DNA of 64,000 bases, taken from the NCBI GenBank assembly GCA_009823395.1, contig CM020513.1, positions 21,296,001 to 21,360,000 on the forward strand. Direction: 5' to 3'. The notes below the pieces were generated by a model. That model was not told where the DNA came from and ran no database searches. It worked only from the letters and a program-made list of their open reading frames with translations. This document shows positions 56,001 to 64,000 of this stretch, piece by piece. A program made the translations under genes and the position numbers. The DNA is from Thamnaconus septentrionalis. Its lineage: Eukaryota; Chordata; Actinopteri; Tetraodontiformes; Monacanthidae. Every line of letters begins with the position of its first letter. Positions within the stretch are counted from its first letter, which is position 1.

Positions 56001-57921
56001 TATTATACAGCCTTCAATATGTTAGGACTGGATTCTTTTTACTTCTGTTTTCTTGTTTGATGACCTGATTGTGACCCCACCCACAGGGTACACTGCGAGT
56101 GCTTCTGGTCCTGCTGCACGACTTCCCAGAGTTCCTGTGTGACTACCATTATGGCTTCTGCGACGTGATCCCGCCCAACTGCATCCAGCTCCGCAACCTC
56201 ATCCTCAGTGCCTTCCCACGCAACATGAGGCTCCCCGACCCCTTCACACCCAACTTGAAGGTAAAAGGGAAAAACGTGCTCGCTTGTTTCGGGCATGAAA
56301 ATTTTCTTCCTCCAAGGTGGAGGTGGGGCGTGACGGAGAACGTTTGAGAACCACTGCCCTAATGCCATGCAAGTCTATGGGGTCAAAAGTCAACTTTGTC
56401 CTAGAGACATGGGGCCACTTGCAGGTTCATGGGGATCCCTCAAGACACAGCCACGTCAAATTTGAGGCTTCTAGCAACCTTTTTTTTTCTTCCTCCAAGC
56501 CGGGGCGTGACAGAGAAAGTTTGAGAACCACTGAATTAAACTGATCAGTTTGGTTGGTTTCTAATTCTGTTGTTTGCTTCCATTTGGTGCAGGTGGACAT
56601 GCTGAGCGAGATCAACATCGCCCCGCGCATCCTCACCAACTTCACGGGCGTCATGCCCTCGCAGTTCAAGAAGGACCTGGACTCCTATCTGAAGACTCGT
56701 TCCCCCGTCACTTTCCTGTCGGAGCTGCGCAGCAACCTGCAGGTAAAAAAACCAAACCAAACGCCTTTTCATTTGCAACCAAAGTCCTGCGGAATCTTTC
56801 CTCGTTTCCTGCGTCACACCTGCAAACTCGTGTCGGCAGGTGTCCAACGAGCCGGGCAACCGCTACAACATCCAGCTGATCAACGCTCTGGTCCTGTACG
56901 TGGGCACGCAGGCCATCGCCCACATCCACAACAAGGGCAGCACCCCCTCCATGAGCACCATCACGCACTCGGCACACATGGACATCTTCCAGAACCTGGC
57001 CGTGGACCTGGACACTGAGGGTAAGCTGGCGGCGGCGGTGGCAGCTTTCTGGTTGCCATTTGCCAGTTATTTATATTTACGTATGTATGACGTCTTCCCT
57101 GCTGTCTTCCTCCAGGTCGCTACCTGTTCTTGAACGCAATAGCCAACCAGCTGCGCTACCCCAACAGCCACACCCACTACTTCAGCTGCACCATGCTGTA
57201 CCTGTTTGCCGAGGCCAACACCGAGGCCATCCAGGAGCAGATCACCAGGTGGGGGACCAGCGCTCGCACAGTCGCACCTTCTTTTAGGACTTGAAAATTC
57301 GCAATAGTTGTCAGAAAGTAACCCGAGTCTCACCGCTGCTGCTGCTGCTGCTGTCTCGCAGGGTTCTGCTGGAGAGGCTGATCGTGAACAGGCCTCACCC
57401 CTGGGGGCTCCTCATCACCTTCATCGAGCTGATCAAGAATCCTGCCTTTAAGTTCTGGAGCCACGACTTTGTGCACTGTGCCCCTGAGATTGAAAAGTAG
57501 GCTCTTCTCCTTATTCTTCATCTTCATTCTTCACCTTTGCCTTCTTATTCCTCCTTCCTTTTTCTTCCCCCTTCGTTTTCTTCTTCCTCCTCCTCTCCTT
57601 TTTCTTTTCTTCTTCCTCGTTCTTCTTTCTTCATCCTCTTTCTTCTTCCTTCTTAATCCTTCTCCTCCTACTTGCTCTTTCTTCCTCCTCCTTCTTGCTT
57701 TTTTTTTTCTTCTCCTTCTTTTTCTTCTTCCTTTCCCCCTAACAGAAAAACCGACTCCCCCCACTGTTTGCGCTCATGGTCAGATTTTTCTTTCAAGTCT
57801 AACATTTCCTGCGTCTCACCCTCCTCCTCCCTCTCTGTGCAGACTGTTCCAGTCAGTGGCCCAGTGCTGCATGGGACAGAAGCAGGCCCAGCAGGTGATG
57901 GAGGGCACTGGCGCCAGCTAG
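37147..57921 (+). CDS. cnot1: CCR4-NOT transcription complex subunit 1 (complete)
   Basis: CNOT1 is the scaffold of the CCR4-NOT deadenylase, the main cytoplasmic mRNA poly(A)-shortening complex, also used in miRNA and ARE-mediated repression. Forty-eight coding exons (listed in the block entries below) join to 7359 nt, or 2452 codons plus stop, with every junction GT..AG and in frame. The protein opens [20 protein letters not shown] and ends [12 protein letters not shown], as in vertebrate CNOT1. By family knowledge the order is an N-terminal HEAT region that binds CNOT10/11, a TTP-binding MIF4G domain, a CAF1-binding MIF4G domain, the CNOT9-binding DUF3819, a connector, and the C-terminal NOT1 domain that binds CNOT2/3. 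Human CNOT1 is about 2376 aa. The extra length is nearly all a 72-residue GSGI repeat in exon 46567-46899. setd6 lies tail-to-tail downstream. Identity is certain. Confidence 0.97.
39069..39471. mobile_element. hAT-type element with perfect 8-bp target duplication (cnot1 intron)
   Basis: It begins CAGTGTTTCTCAAAGTGG and ends GAAAGTTTGAGAACCACTG, inverted ends typical of hAT elements. The flanks GGCTACAG at 39061-39068 and 39472-39479 are identical, a perfect 8-bp target duplication. The 3' end is duplicated inside (about 39290-39320 and 39440-39471), bracketing the spacer shared with the copies at 11604 and 56362. No transposase is present. Confidence 0.85.
41480..41800. repeat. MITE-like repeat in cnot1 intron, related to 50330-50560
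   Basis: TTTCCATTTTACTGG, GCAAGTTTGCGGTATT and CACTTTAATAAAGTGGAGCC recur in diverged form in the intron at 50440-50545 (CCCATTTTACTGG, GCAAGTTTGTTGTATT, CACTATAATGAAGTTGAGCG), in the same order and spacing. Ends are undefined. Confidence 0.45.
43700..43744. repeat. (GCTG)11 array 18 nt after a cnot1 donor
   Basis: Eleven tandem GCTG units begin 18 nt after the donor at 43682-43683. A (GCT)7 tract also lies at 44061-44083, 30 nt before the acceptor of the same intron. Confidence 0.9.
46024..46899 (+). other. cnot1: cnot1 coding exons 17-18: disordered linker with GSGI repeat
   Basis: Exons 46024-46225 and 46567-46899. The first begins [19 protein letters not shown] and is Ser/Pro/Gly-rich. 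The second carries 18 GSGI-type units (residues about 781-852), then [18 protein letters not shown] and [12 protein letters not shown]. The matching human stretch is Gly-rich but not a regular repeat, as I recall it. The linker separates the HEAT region from the TTP-binding domain. Confidence 0.92.
46575..46790 (+). repeat. in-frame 12-bp coding minisatellite, 18 GSGI units
   Basis: Exactly 216 bp of 12-bp units with consensus GGC TCY GGC ATY. Seventeen units encode GSGI and one encodes SSGI. Third-position changes (TCA, TCT, TCC; ATC, ATT; GGT, GGC) vary between units while the protein stays constant. The antisense frame reads PEPM repeats and is not a gene. Confidence 0.95.
47420..48884 (+). 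other. cnot1: cnot1 coding exons 19-22: TTP-binding MIF4G domain and poly-Thr linker
   Basis: Exons: 47420-47544, 47636-47922, 48008-48086, 48639-48884. The first three encode residues about 889-1052, the MIF4G domain that binds tristetraprolin in mammals (blocks [40 protein letters not shown]). The fourth encodes [20 protein letters not shown] followed by a Gln/Pro/Thr-rich linker with a run of seven Thr codons, mostly ACC. Confidence 0.92.
48171..48465. mobile_element. MITE with TIRs in cnot1 intron
   Basis: The left end GTCAAAAGTTTGGACACA..CTTCTCAT and right end ATGAGAAGGTGTGTC.AAAACTGAC are imperfect inverted repeats of about 24 bp. Internal sequence (ATTGTAGAATCTCGCTGAAG, TTCTTCAAAATAGCCACCCT) matches a repeat I recognise as common in fish genomes. 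It has no ORF. Confidence 0.65.
49015..50316 (+). other. cnot1: cnot1 coding exons 23-28: CAF1-binding MIF4G domain
   Basis: Exons: 49015-49155, 49235-49414, 49502-49618, 49722-49832, 49943-50020, 50139-50316. They encode residues about 1135-1403, the domain that anchors the CNOT7/8 (CAF1) deadenylase and resembles eIF4G in its contact with DDX6. Blocks include [20 protein letters not shown] and [20 protein letters not shown]. Introns are 69-118 nt. Confidence 0.93.
50330..50560. repeat. MITE-like repeat in cnot1 intron, related to 41480-41800
   Basis: Diverged copy of the repeat above, matched by three ordered word blocks. It sits in the 587-nt intron before exon 50904-51058. Confidence 0.4.
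50904..54274 (+). other. cnot1: cnot1 coding exons 29-39: CNOT9-binding DUF3819 and connector
   Basis: Exons: 50904-51058, 51146-51442, 51645-51785, 51874-51978, 52084-52203, 52321-52515 (or from 52324), 52637-52779, 52862-52970, 53099-53268, 53707-53938, 54026-54274. Residues about 1403-1635 form the CNOT9 module ([20 protein letters not shown]). The rest, to about 2041, is the helical connector ([40 protein letters not shown]). Two exons have tandem in-frame acceptors: 50903 or 50924, and 52320 or 52323. Confidence 0.92.
54605..54905. repeat. palindromic AATTATGAGAT repeat (MITE-like) in cnot1 intron
   Basis: TAATTACGAGACCAGGATCT and CATAATTACAAGAAAAGATC near 54633-54675 are mirrored by GAATTATGAGATCAGGATCT and GGAATTATGAGATCTTTTCT near 54860-54900. 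The units are themselves near-palindromic. Family is unknown to me. Confidence 0.5.
56285..56535. mobile_element. hAT-like repeat, copy C, in cnot1 intron
   Basis: It carries the terminus GAACGTTTGAGAACCACTG twice (about 56338-56356 and 56513-56535), bracketing a spacer nearly identical to 11604-11735 and 39321-39433. It starts about 25 nt after the donor at 56261 and fills most of a 332-nt intron. The CAGTGTTTCTCAAAG left end is missing. Confidence 0.7.
57497..57842 (+). other. cnot1: last cnot1 intron, pyrimidine-rich
   Basis: About 240 nt (57500-57742) are almost all C and T in CTT/TCC patterns with scattered purines. The preceding intron ends in (GCTG)/(CTG) units at 57335-57353, abutting the acceptor. 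Confidence 0.8.
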
Positions 57922-58009
57922 CCTGCCAGCCTGCCAGCAGCACCAGACCAGCTCGTACAGACCTTCGGGGAGAGACACAGCAGCCGGGGACCCACCTCCC
58001 CCACCACCC

Positions 58010-58044
<35 letters not shown>

Positions 58045-58605
58045 GCACACCTCCCTCTGTACCGTTGGCACTGGATGACGGCGGCTGCCGCAGTCATTGG
58101 AGAACGTGGATGACGAAAGGACTACCGCTCACGGGATCTGAGGAGTTTGATTTTTCTTTTTTCTCTTCTTTTTTTTTTTTTCATCCCTCCGGGGGGAGGG
58201 GGAGGGGCGAGTCGAATGAGATGAGACATGCTGTTTAATATACTTTTTTTGACGCTTGATGTATATATTGGAAAAAAGGGAGCACGGGGGAGCGTAGGTA
58301 GGTGACGAGCAACGCACATGTCAAATATTGAAGAAAAAGACAAAAAAAAAAACGAGGAAAAAAACCCGTATTCTGACATGTAAAAAGACATCTGAACATG
58401 TTTTCACTCGCTACCAAAGTTTTTTTTTTTTTTTTGGGTTTGCCGCCCCCCTCCCTCCACCATCCCCCCCAACCACCCACAAGAACCCCTCCACCTCCCC
58501 CTTCCCCCTCCCCCCCACCTGACTTTGTGTTCAGGGGCTGAATAGTAGATGATCGAAGGAGGAAAAAAAAGAAAAAAGCCGCCTGCTACTTTGATTTGAA
58601 TCTCT

Positions 58606-58636
<31 letters not shown>

Positions 58637-58836
58637 TTATCCTCCAGTGGGACAGGAAGGTGGTGGGGGTGGGGCTGCGTCAGCGTGTTGGAGGTGACCG
58701 CTCGCTGACGCTTTGTCCATTTTCAAGAATCGGCTCCGGAAGTCTCTCCCCCGCCCCCCCTCCTCACCCTTCTCCTCCCCCCCACCTCCCCCCCCTTGAC
58801 CGTTTGTACAAAGATTCAAATTGAAGAACAATAGAA

Positions 58837-58891
58837 GGACCAATACAGCCCATTTTGTAACATTTTGAATGTTTTGTAAATGTATTGGTCC
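58837..58891 (+). other. predicted RNA hairpin in the cnot1 3' UTR
   Basis: GGACCAATACA (58837-58847) is the exact reverse complement of TGTATTGGTCC (58881-58891). Inside, AACATT (58859-58864) pairs with AATGTT (58868-58873) around a 3-nt loop. The result is one elongated hairpin with an internal loop. No function is known to me. Confidence 0.6.
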
Positions 58892-58968
58892 ATGTGTTGT
58901 ATTTTGTAGTCCTTTCTAGTTTGCCTTTAGTTCTTGCTACTTAACTGCAGTATGCATACATACAGGAA

Positions 58969-58974
58969 AATAAA
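58969..58974 (+). terminator. cnot1 poly(A) signal
   Basis: AATAAA hexamer with GTGTTCATT downstream, at the end of the structured 3' UTR. Confidence 0.75.
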
Positions 58975-59189
58975 GCATTCGAACTGCAGCGCGCCTGTGT
59001 TCATTCCACCCGCACCCAAAACGCCACCGCCGGTCGAGGGGCTTTGAAAAGTGAGATGTCCTCCTCTTGGGTTCTAATGGCAGCGGTGGGAACCTTCTGC
59101 TAGTGTCTCTGTATGAAGGATGCGGTGGATGTATTGTTTAGAACTTGGTGACTGGTGGAGCCACAATAGATCTAAAATTTGACAAAAGG

Positions 59190-59412
59190 GCCGGATTAAG
59201 AGCAGAGGGAGTGTTTTGGTGACCCACATCATTGGAGATAAAATATATCATGGGATATGTAGGAAACATGCTTTAATGTCAATGGAAAGTGAACAAAGGC
59301 GCGAGAACAAAATACTGCTATGTTATGACTTAATTACTATTAATAGAATTTCTTCGAGTTCAGCAGTTAACGGGCCGCATATGGCCCCCGGGCCGTAGTT
59401 TGCCCATGCCTG
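59190..59412. mobile_element. hAT-like element end between cnot1 and setd6
   Basis: It contains GGGCCGCATATGGCCCCCGG and ends GGGCCGTAGTTTGCCCATGC, the reverse complement of the end seen at 2735. The left part begins near AAAAGGGCCGGATTAAG. There is no coding capacity. Limits are approximate. Confidence 0.5.
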
Positions 59413-59856
59413 GTTTAGACCTGCTTTTGAAAACCCTGCAAAGGAACAAATTCTCCTCTGTTTTGCCCCCTGCATTTGTTTTCTTGCATAGTTTTTTTTT
59501 TTTTTTGAAGTTGCTGAAAAAATTGAGGTTTATGATTCTTTAAGGTTGTCTGTCCGCATAGATCTCAATTTTTATTTTTAATGTCTTCAGCACTCAGGAT
59601 AAAAAATATTTTTTCACCAACATTAATTTATAAGAATTGAAGAGACGTTGGTGGTGGCAGTTGATGCTATTTTATGTTTTATCTATCTAAACAAACACGA
59701 TATCTTAAAAAAAAAAAAAAAACGCACTGCGGAATTTCTTCCGATGCTGAAACGAATCTATTGGTGATCGAACGGATGGTGTTCATAGGTCAAGTTGGGC
59801 AACGCTGACCGGCGGGTTTAAAGCAGTGCACAACAAGAACGCAAGGCTTCAGTCAT

Positions 59857-59862
59857 TTTATT
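59857..59862 (-). terminator. setd6 poly(A) signal (minus strand)
   Basis: TTTATT on the + strand gives AATAAA on the minus strand, 55 nt after the setd6 stop. This implies a very short 3' UTR. Confidence 0.6.
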
Positions 59863-59916
59863 GGACGATTGGTGATCAAGTATAAAAGAGTAAGGGGGCG
59901 GGCGTTGCTGCTTGAG

Positions 59917-62900
59917 TCACGACTTTTCAGTGACCTTCATCAGCGTGGACAGGATGCTCTTCTGGCCGTGGCGAACGCGTGACGCGTTCAGGTGCCTGCG
60001 GTTCGGCGCAGCCTCCTCGCCCTCCTCCATCGGCTCCGCGCCTTCATCGCCGTACGACTGCAGGGTGAGGCGAGCCGCTTCGTGAACCAGCCACTTCCAC
60101 GAGGGCTTCAGCTCGGGGAGACCATCGTAAGAGAAGGCCCGGGAGACCTCGTCTTCATCCTCCTCCTCATCCTCCTCCCAGCCTTCGTTCTCCTTGAACT
60201 CCGAGAACTCCTCCTTGGACATGGAGAGAACCTGAAGACGGGGGGGGGGGGGTACACGAGACGGCGCCACTTGAGTGATCCGAAATTTTCCTGGAAAGTT
60301 GGAGACGGAAGTGCGGTTCCCACCTTGAGTGCGGTGTGCAGGTCTGTGTCCGTGAGGCAGCCCTGTTTGCCAAAGACGAAGGCGGTTTTGTCGCCCATCA
60401 TCTCGCACAGCATCTCCCACTGCTCCTCCGTCAGCTGCCGGTCCAAGTCGGACTGGATTCCTGCGAGGGGAAGAGCGCGAAGTGAGGAGGACCAGAGGCT
60501 GAGGAGGGTCGAGTTGACCCCTGGTGTGAAGCTCGTTATGGTCCAAAAACTTTTCTTTTCCTCCTTAAGTGAAGAGTCAATACCAATATACTGGTTTCCC
60601 ACTCAGTTTCACTGACAAAATTCCAACACTTTTCCATGACCTTACAGCAACCCTATAAAAACACATTTTCATCCATAAGACGTGAACTTTTGCTAATTAC
60701 TTCATGGTACAATAACTGTTTAAAACCTTCAAAATACACGAAATACATTGCAAACTTCACGACCTTTCCAAAAGCTTTCAGTGATTTGAGAAAATCCCAT
60801 GATTTTTCCAGGTTTTCTATGACTGTGGGAAGCCCCAATACTGTATTTAGTGCTCCTCAGTCAGACCGTGGTTGAGCGGTTGAACGGGGTCGATGACAGA
60901 CTTGACCTTCACCTTGTGTGGCCACCCGGTACAGGTTGGCGGCGGGGACGTCGGCGGTGTCGTTGCTGTTGCTGCGGTGCGGCTCGGCGAAGCCGTACAT
61001 GTGCAGCAGCTGCCAGTTGGCCATCTGGCCGTAGGTGTTGAACACCTCCTGGCCTTTGTGCACGGGACGGACGCACACCATTTTGAGGCAGTCCTGAGAG
61101 AGGAGCGGGGGAGGAGAGAGAGAGAGAGAGAGTTCTATCATTTTGTCAAGTGTGGAACGGTGAGATGGACCTGCGGGGCGAGAGCGTCGGCCTCACTGGC
61201 GTGAACTCCAGGTTGGCGTTGTGATTGGCTACGTGGTTGAGCATGTCCGCCATGGGCACCATCATGGGCGGGTTGGGGGTCGTCTCAACTTCATCATCCT
61301 CCTCGTCATCGTCCTCCTCCTCTTGCGGCTCCTGGAAACTAGAGAGGCGGTGGGCGGGCGGGGGGGGGAGGGGGTTTAATGACAGCTGCTGGTTTTGGCT
61401 CAGGCTGGCTCCTCTGCAGGGGCGGAGCTACATGGTGGCCGGTGGCGGCCGCTCACCTGTAGGCCATCACAAAGGCCACCAGCTGCGTGTACAGCTCCAG
61501 CGTGTGCGCCTCAGGGTTCCACCACTTGGGGTGTCTCTGGATGAAGGGCAGCACCACGTCTGCGTATTCCCTCCTGATGTTGGCCAGGTCTCTGTCCACG
61601 GCCTCGGGGACGCCGGTGCCCCTCAGCAGCCGCTCTCGCTCCTCTTTAGGCCTGAGGGGATCCCAACACTGTTCACTCTTCGGTCACATTTGTTAAAACA
61701 GCATTTTTCTCGTACCGTGAGTTGATGTCAGGTGTGCCGTACTGTGTCCCAGTCCCAAATGAGCCCACGGTACCGGTGTTAAAATCTGACAGCGGTCCGC
61801 CCAACCCTCAGGGAAAACTTAAGACTTACCAGAACATAGGGTGGTCCAGAGACTTGAAGTCGGTCCACAGTGAGAGGTAGGGTCTCCAGTGGGACCGAGG
61901 GGACGTGTACTCATACAGCAGAGCCAGCAGCAGGGGGACCCACCCGGATGAACTCTCTAGAGATGACTTCTCTGTCGGAGGACACAGAGGACAGGGAGGT
62001 GGGGAGGAGTCAGATGCAGGGAAAGGACCATGACAGAGAGTTAGCTAGTTAGTTAGCTAGTTAGCTAGTTAGTCGTCACCTTTCTCCAGCAGGCTGGAAA
62101 CCTCGCTTGTTCCCTGGTGGAGAAGCGCCGCTCTGGGGATGGTGAATAACACCTCCCCCTCTTCTATGTCGTCCGTCGCCAGCATCCCGTACTCTGCCAC
62201 CGTTCCCTCCCTGCTGACTTTCACCTTGTGGAACAAAGATATTTGCTCTGAAGTAGGGCAAGGAACACTTTTTTCAAACAAAGCAAGGGTATGTCTTTAA
62301 AAAACCAAAACAAACACAAGCTTATGATAAAAAAAAAATAAAAAAAAATAGGAAGAACCACTTTACTATAAATCAGCACTACCAATTTTTATTTCCACCT
62401 GGAGTGATTTTCATTCATGATGAATTTAAATGAATGATTCATCTACATTGGAATAAATTCCTTTCTTATATGGGTACAATTGAAGTCTGCTTTTCAACAA
62501 AACTTAAAATATAAATTTTCCAAATTAAAATTTCACTTTTTTTTTAATTAGGTCAAAATTTAATGACGTCTTTCTGAGGTCACGTGACATAAACATGCTT
62601 GCTTGAAAAGATAGTAATGTCACTGCATCACTATAAACCGCGCGGCGCGACCTAATAGAGACTATCCCCGTTAGTCCAAAAGCACCGTTAGAGTGTAATG
62701 CCGACCCACCTTACTGCTCAGAACCAAGCTGACGTCGTCGCACCACCGCAGAAAGTTCTGCAGGGGCTGAGCTCCGACCCATCGGACACCTGCAGCGCAC
62801 GAAGGAAAAGCGAAATCCTGACCACATGTTGCCACGGAACAGTATGTAGCACAGACCAGTGACACGCGGGCTCCCACTTCCTGCCATCGTCTTCTCGATT

Positions 62901-62964
62901 AATCTATTTATTACTCTGAAGGACCAGTTTTTCTAACCTTTGGCCGTTTGGCAGCTGTGGACAT
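59917..62964 (-). CDS. setd6: N-lysine methyltransferase SETD6 (apparent 1-nt frame break in exon 2)
   Basis: SETD6 is a SET/Rubisco-subunit-binding methyltransferase that in mammals mono-methylates RELA and H2A.Z. Exons in transcript order: 62964-62938, 62789-62710, 62224-62080, 61971-61830, 61651-61457, 61338-61197, 61093-60913, 60460-60324, 60231-59917, all GT..AG. Exon 1 reads MSTAAKRPK. Exon 3 onward gives [66 protein letters not shown] and [20 protein letters not shown] (SET core with NH and the catalytic Tyr motif), then an acidic C-terminal insert ([12 protein letters not shown]). The exons total 1364 nt, one short of 455 codons. In exon 2 VSDGSELSP changes frame before LQNFLRWC, at a four-C run (62762-62766 region). 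That could be an indel, an assembly error, or use of a different exon-1 donor. Family identity is secure. Confidence 0.88.
62041..62073. repeat. (AGTTAGCT)n short tandem array in setd6 intron
   Basis: TTAGCTAGTTAG-type units repeat immediately beyond the donor of exon 62224-62080, within 10 nt of the splice site on the minus strand. Confidence 0.85.
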
Positions 62965-63719
62965 GTCAACTTGTGGATACCGCCTGAGAGAGTAGCTGGC
63001 TGGTGGCTACTCGTGGTTGGGGACCAAAGCTAACTGTTATGACAAGAGGCTGTACACCGGAACCCTGAGACAAATTTGACCCTAACTGGCACTCGTAGGC
63101 TGCGGACAACCAGGGTCCGGTGTAGCTACACCGCCAGTAGCGATGAGCAGCGATTTAAAAAAATAATTAAAAATAAATAAATAATCATAAATTCAACAAC
63201 GAAAATGTAATGTAAAGTAATGACACTCAACATTGTTTTTTGAGTATGCATGCACACATAATCCAAGTAGGTGCAATCTTCTGACACGAACGCCCGCCTG
63301 CTTCATTCAAAGTTGACCGAAGGCATCTGGGGTTGTTTTTACTACCCCTCCGCACCAAAAGTGTGGATTTAAAACTCGGCCAGTTCCTCTTAAGTATTTT
63401 CCTTCTCAATGTGTTTGTATAATGTTACATTTATTATTTCACTCTGTTTCAGATTCACTTGGATGAGAGAAGGCACCGCTTGCAGTAGAACGGTGCTCTT
63501 ATTTTGAAGTCATGAACACGCATTTCCGGACTACCTGTTATGGATGGCTCCTAGCGCAAAACAAACTGAGTTAAACCACACTGCGTCTGTGGAATTGTTG
63601 AGTGTCTTTACTGCTGTCGAAACGACGGCACCAGCCGTCACTGTTGCTGTGTAACCAATCCACCAATCACCACTAAACACAATCCATTAATTCAGTACAC
63701 TGAATCTGATCCTCGCATC
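62965..63719. other. region upstream of setd6
   Basis: Likely contains the setd6 promoter and 5' UTR on the minus strand. I see no TATA box or other gene. A short AAATAAAT run lies at 63160-63185. Confidence 0.45.
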
Positions 63720-63791
63720 GGCTCGTTGGTCTAGGGGTATGATTCTCGCTTTGGGTGCGAGAGGTCCCGGGTTCAAATCCCGGACGAGCCC
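63720..63791 (+). tRNA. tRNA-Pro (anticodon TGG)
   Basis: The 72-nt cloverleaf has acceptor arms GGCTCGT (63720-63726) and ACGAGCC (63784-63790), with C as discriminator base. The D-arm region contains the A box TGGTCTAGGGG. The anticodon stem CTCGC/GCGAG encloses the loop TTTGGGT with anticodon TGG, which reads CCA proline codons. The T arm carries the B box GGTTCAAATCC inside the CCCGG/CCGGG stem. No intron is present and the 3' CCA is not encoded, as is usual in eukaryotes. A run of four T (63795-63798) follows as Pol III terminator. Confidence 0.97.
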
Positions 63792-63794
63792 ACG

Positions 63795-63798
63795 TTTT
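63795..63798 (+). terminator. Pol III terminator of tRNA-Pro
   Basis: TTTT run 4 nt after the tRNA 3' end. Confidence 0.8.
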
Positions 63799-64000
63799 AT
63801 TGTGTGTATACCTAAATTAAACTGATCAAGTTTATAACAGTTCTAGTGTTAAATACCGTGCGTCGCCGTTTGACCGATTAATTCTGGAACGTTCTCCTGA
63901 AATAGGATTGAAGGCCCGCTGCAGCAAGACAGGATACATGTGTGTGAAAGAGAGGGACCCGCACTGAATGGTGAGGTCACAGGGAGTAAAGATGAAGAAG
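63799..64000. other. window end, no gene seen
   Basis: About 200 nt with no recognisable feature. Confidence 0.5.

Larger units (their letters stand above)
55004..57921 (+). other. cnot1: cnot1 coding exons 40-48: NOT1 superfamily homology domain
   Basis: Exons: 55004-55167, 55310-55427, 55516-55617, 56087-56260, 56593-56742, 56840-57020, 57116-57248, 57362-57496, 57843-57921. They encode residues about 2042-2452, the C-terminal NOT1 domain that binds the CNOT2-CNOT3 NOT-box dimer. Blocks include [40 protein letters not shown] and [20 protein letters not shown]. The stop is TAG at 57919-57921. Confidence 0.94.
57922..58990 (+). other. cnot1: cnot1 3' UTR
   Basis: It runs from the TAG to just past AATAAA at 58969-58974. 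It contains a (CA)n array (58010-58040), poly-T, poly-C and A-rich runs, and then a well-structured segment from about 58830 with a 55-nt hairpin and a TTTTGTA-rich stretch. Confidence 0.75.

Noticed and set aside
57531..57764. Minus-strand Arg/Lys-rich frame
   Set aside because: It is a reading of the pyrimidine-rich cnot1 intron from the other strand.
37249..57842. H/ACA snoRNAs hosted in cnot1 introns
   Set aside because: Human CNOT1 is known to host SNORA46 and SNORA50, so I looked for two-hairpin structures with H and ACA boxes. Intron stretches near 44440-44560 and 53330-53600 have some pairing but no convincing box pattern. An Infernal/Rfam scan would decide.
59992..60615. 207-codon + strand frame over setd6
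   Set aside because: Antisense shadow of setd6 exons 60324-60460 and 59917-60231, with no family resemblance.

Overview
The window is ordinary nuclear DNA from a vertebrate, most likely a percomorph teleost. Its genes have many small exons with GT..AG introns, the introns are compact, CA/GT/GA microsatellites are dense, and there are many short hAT-type and MITE-like transposon remnants. Gene identities rest on residue-level recognition of translated exons against the vertebrate families as I remember them. No database search was run.

Layout on the + strand, left to right. (1) 1-15233: the 3' half of cbfb (core-binding factor beta). Three coding exons are present and the first three lie upstream of the window. 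Its 3' UTR probably runs to about 18 kb. (2) 18-21 kb: an intergenic spacer with a nested MITE and then the likely phaf1 promoter. (3) 21720-29526: complete phaf1 (C16orf70/MYTHO), 16 coding exons, 425 aa, with a CTG repeat in its 3' UTR. (4) 30.8-35.1 kb: a spacer with transposon fragments and a 389-bp AT repeat. (5) 35.2-58.99 kb: complete cnot1, 48 coding exons, 2452 aa. It is about 76 aa longer than the human protein as I recall it, almost entirely because of a 72-residue Gly-Ser-Gly-Ile tandem repeat. (6) 59917-62964, minus strand: setd6, nine coding exons, tail-to-tail with cnot1, with an apparent 1-nt frame break in exon 2. (7) 63720-63791: a tRNA-Pro(TGG).

The four protein genes work in separate pathways: RUNX transcription, autophagosome assembly, mRNA deadenylation and lysine methylation. 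They are neighbours by conserved synteny, not an operon. From memory, all four are on human 16q, with CNOT1-SETD6 adjacent to each other and CBFB-PHAF1 several megabases away. The fish arrangement brings the two pairs together.

I found no CRISPR array, operon, prophage or toxin system, and nothing that looks like a new multi-gene system. The most interesting signals are the cnot1 coding repeat, a hairpin in the cnot1 3' UTR, two upstream ORFs in cnot1 (one crossing the start codon), the phaf1 CTG repeat and UG-tract splice acceptor, and the setd6 frame break.
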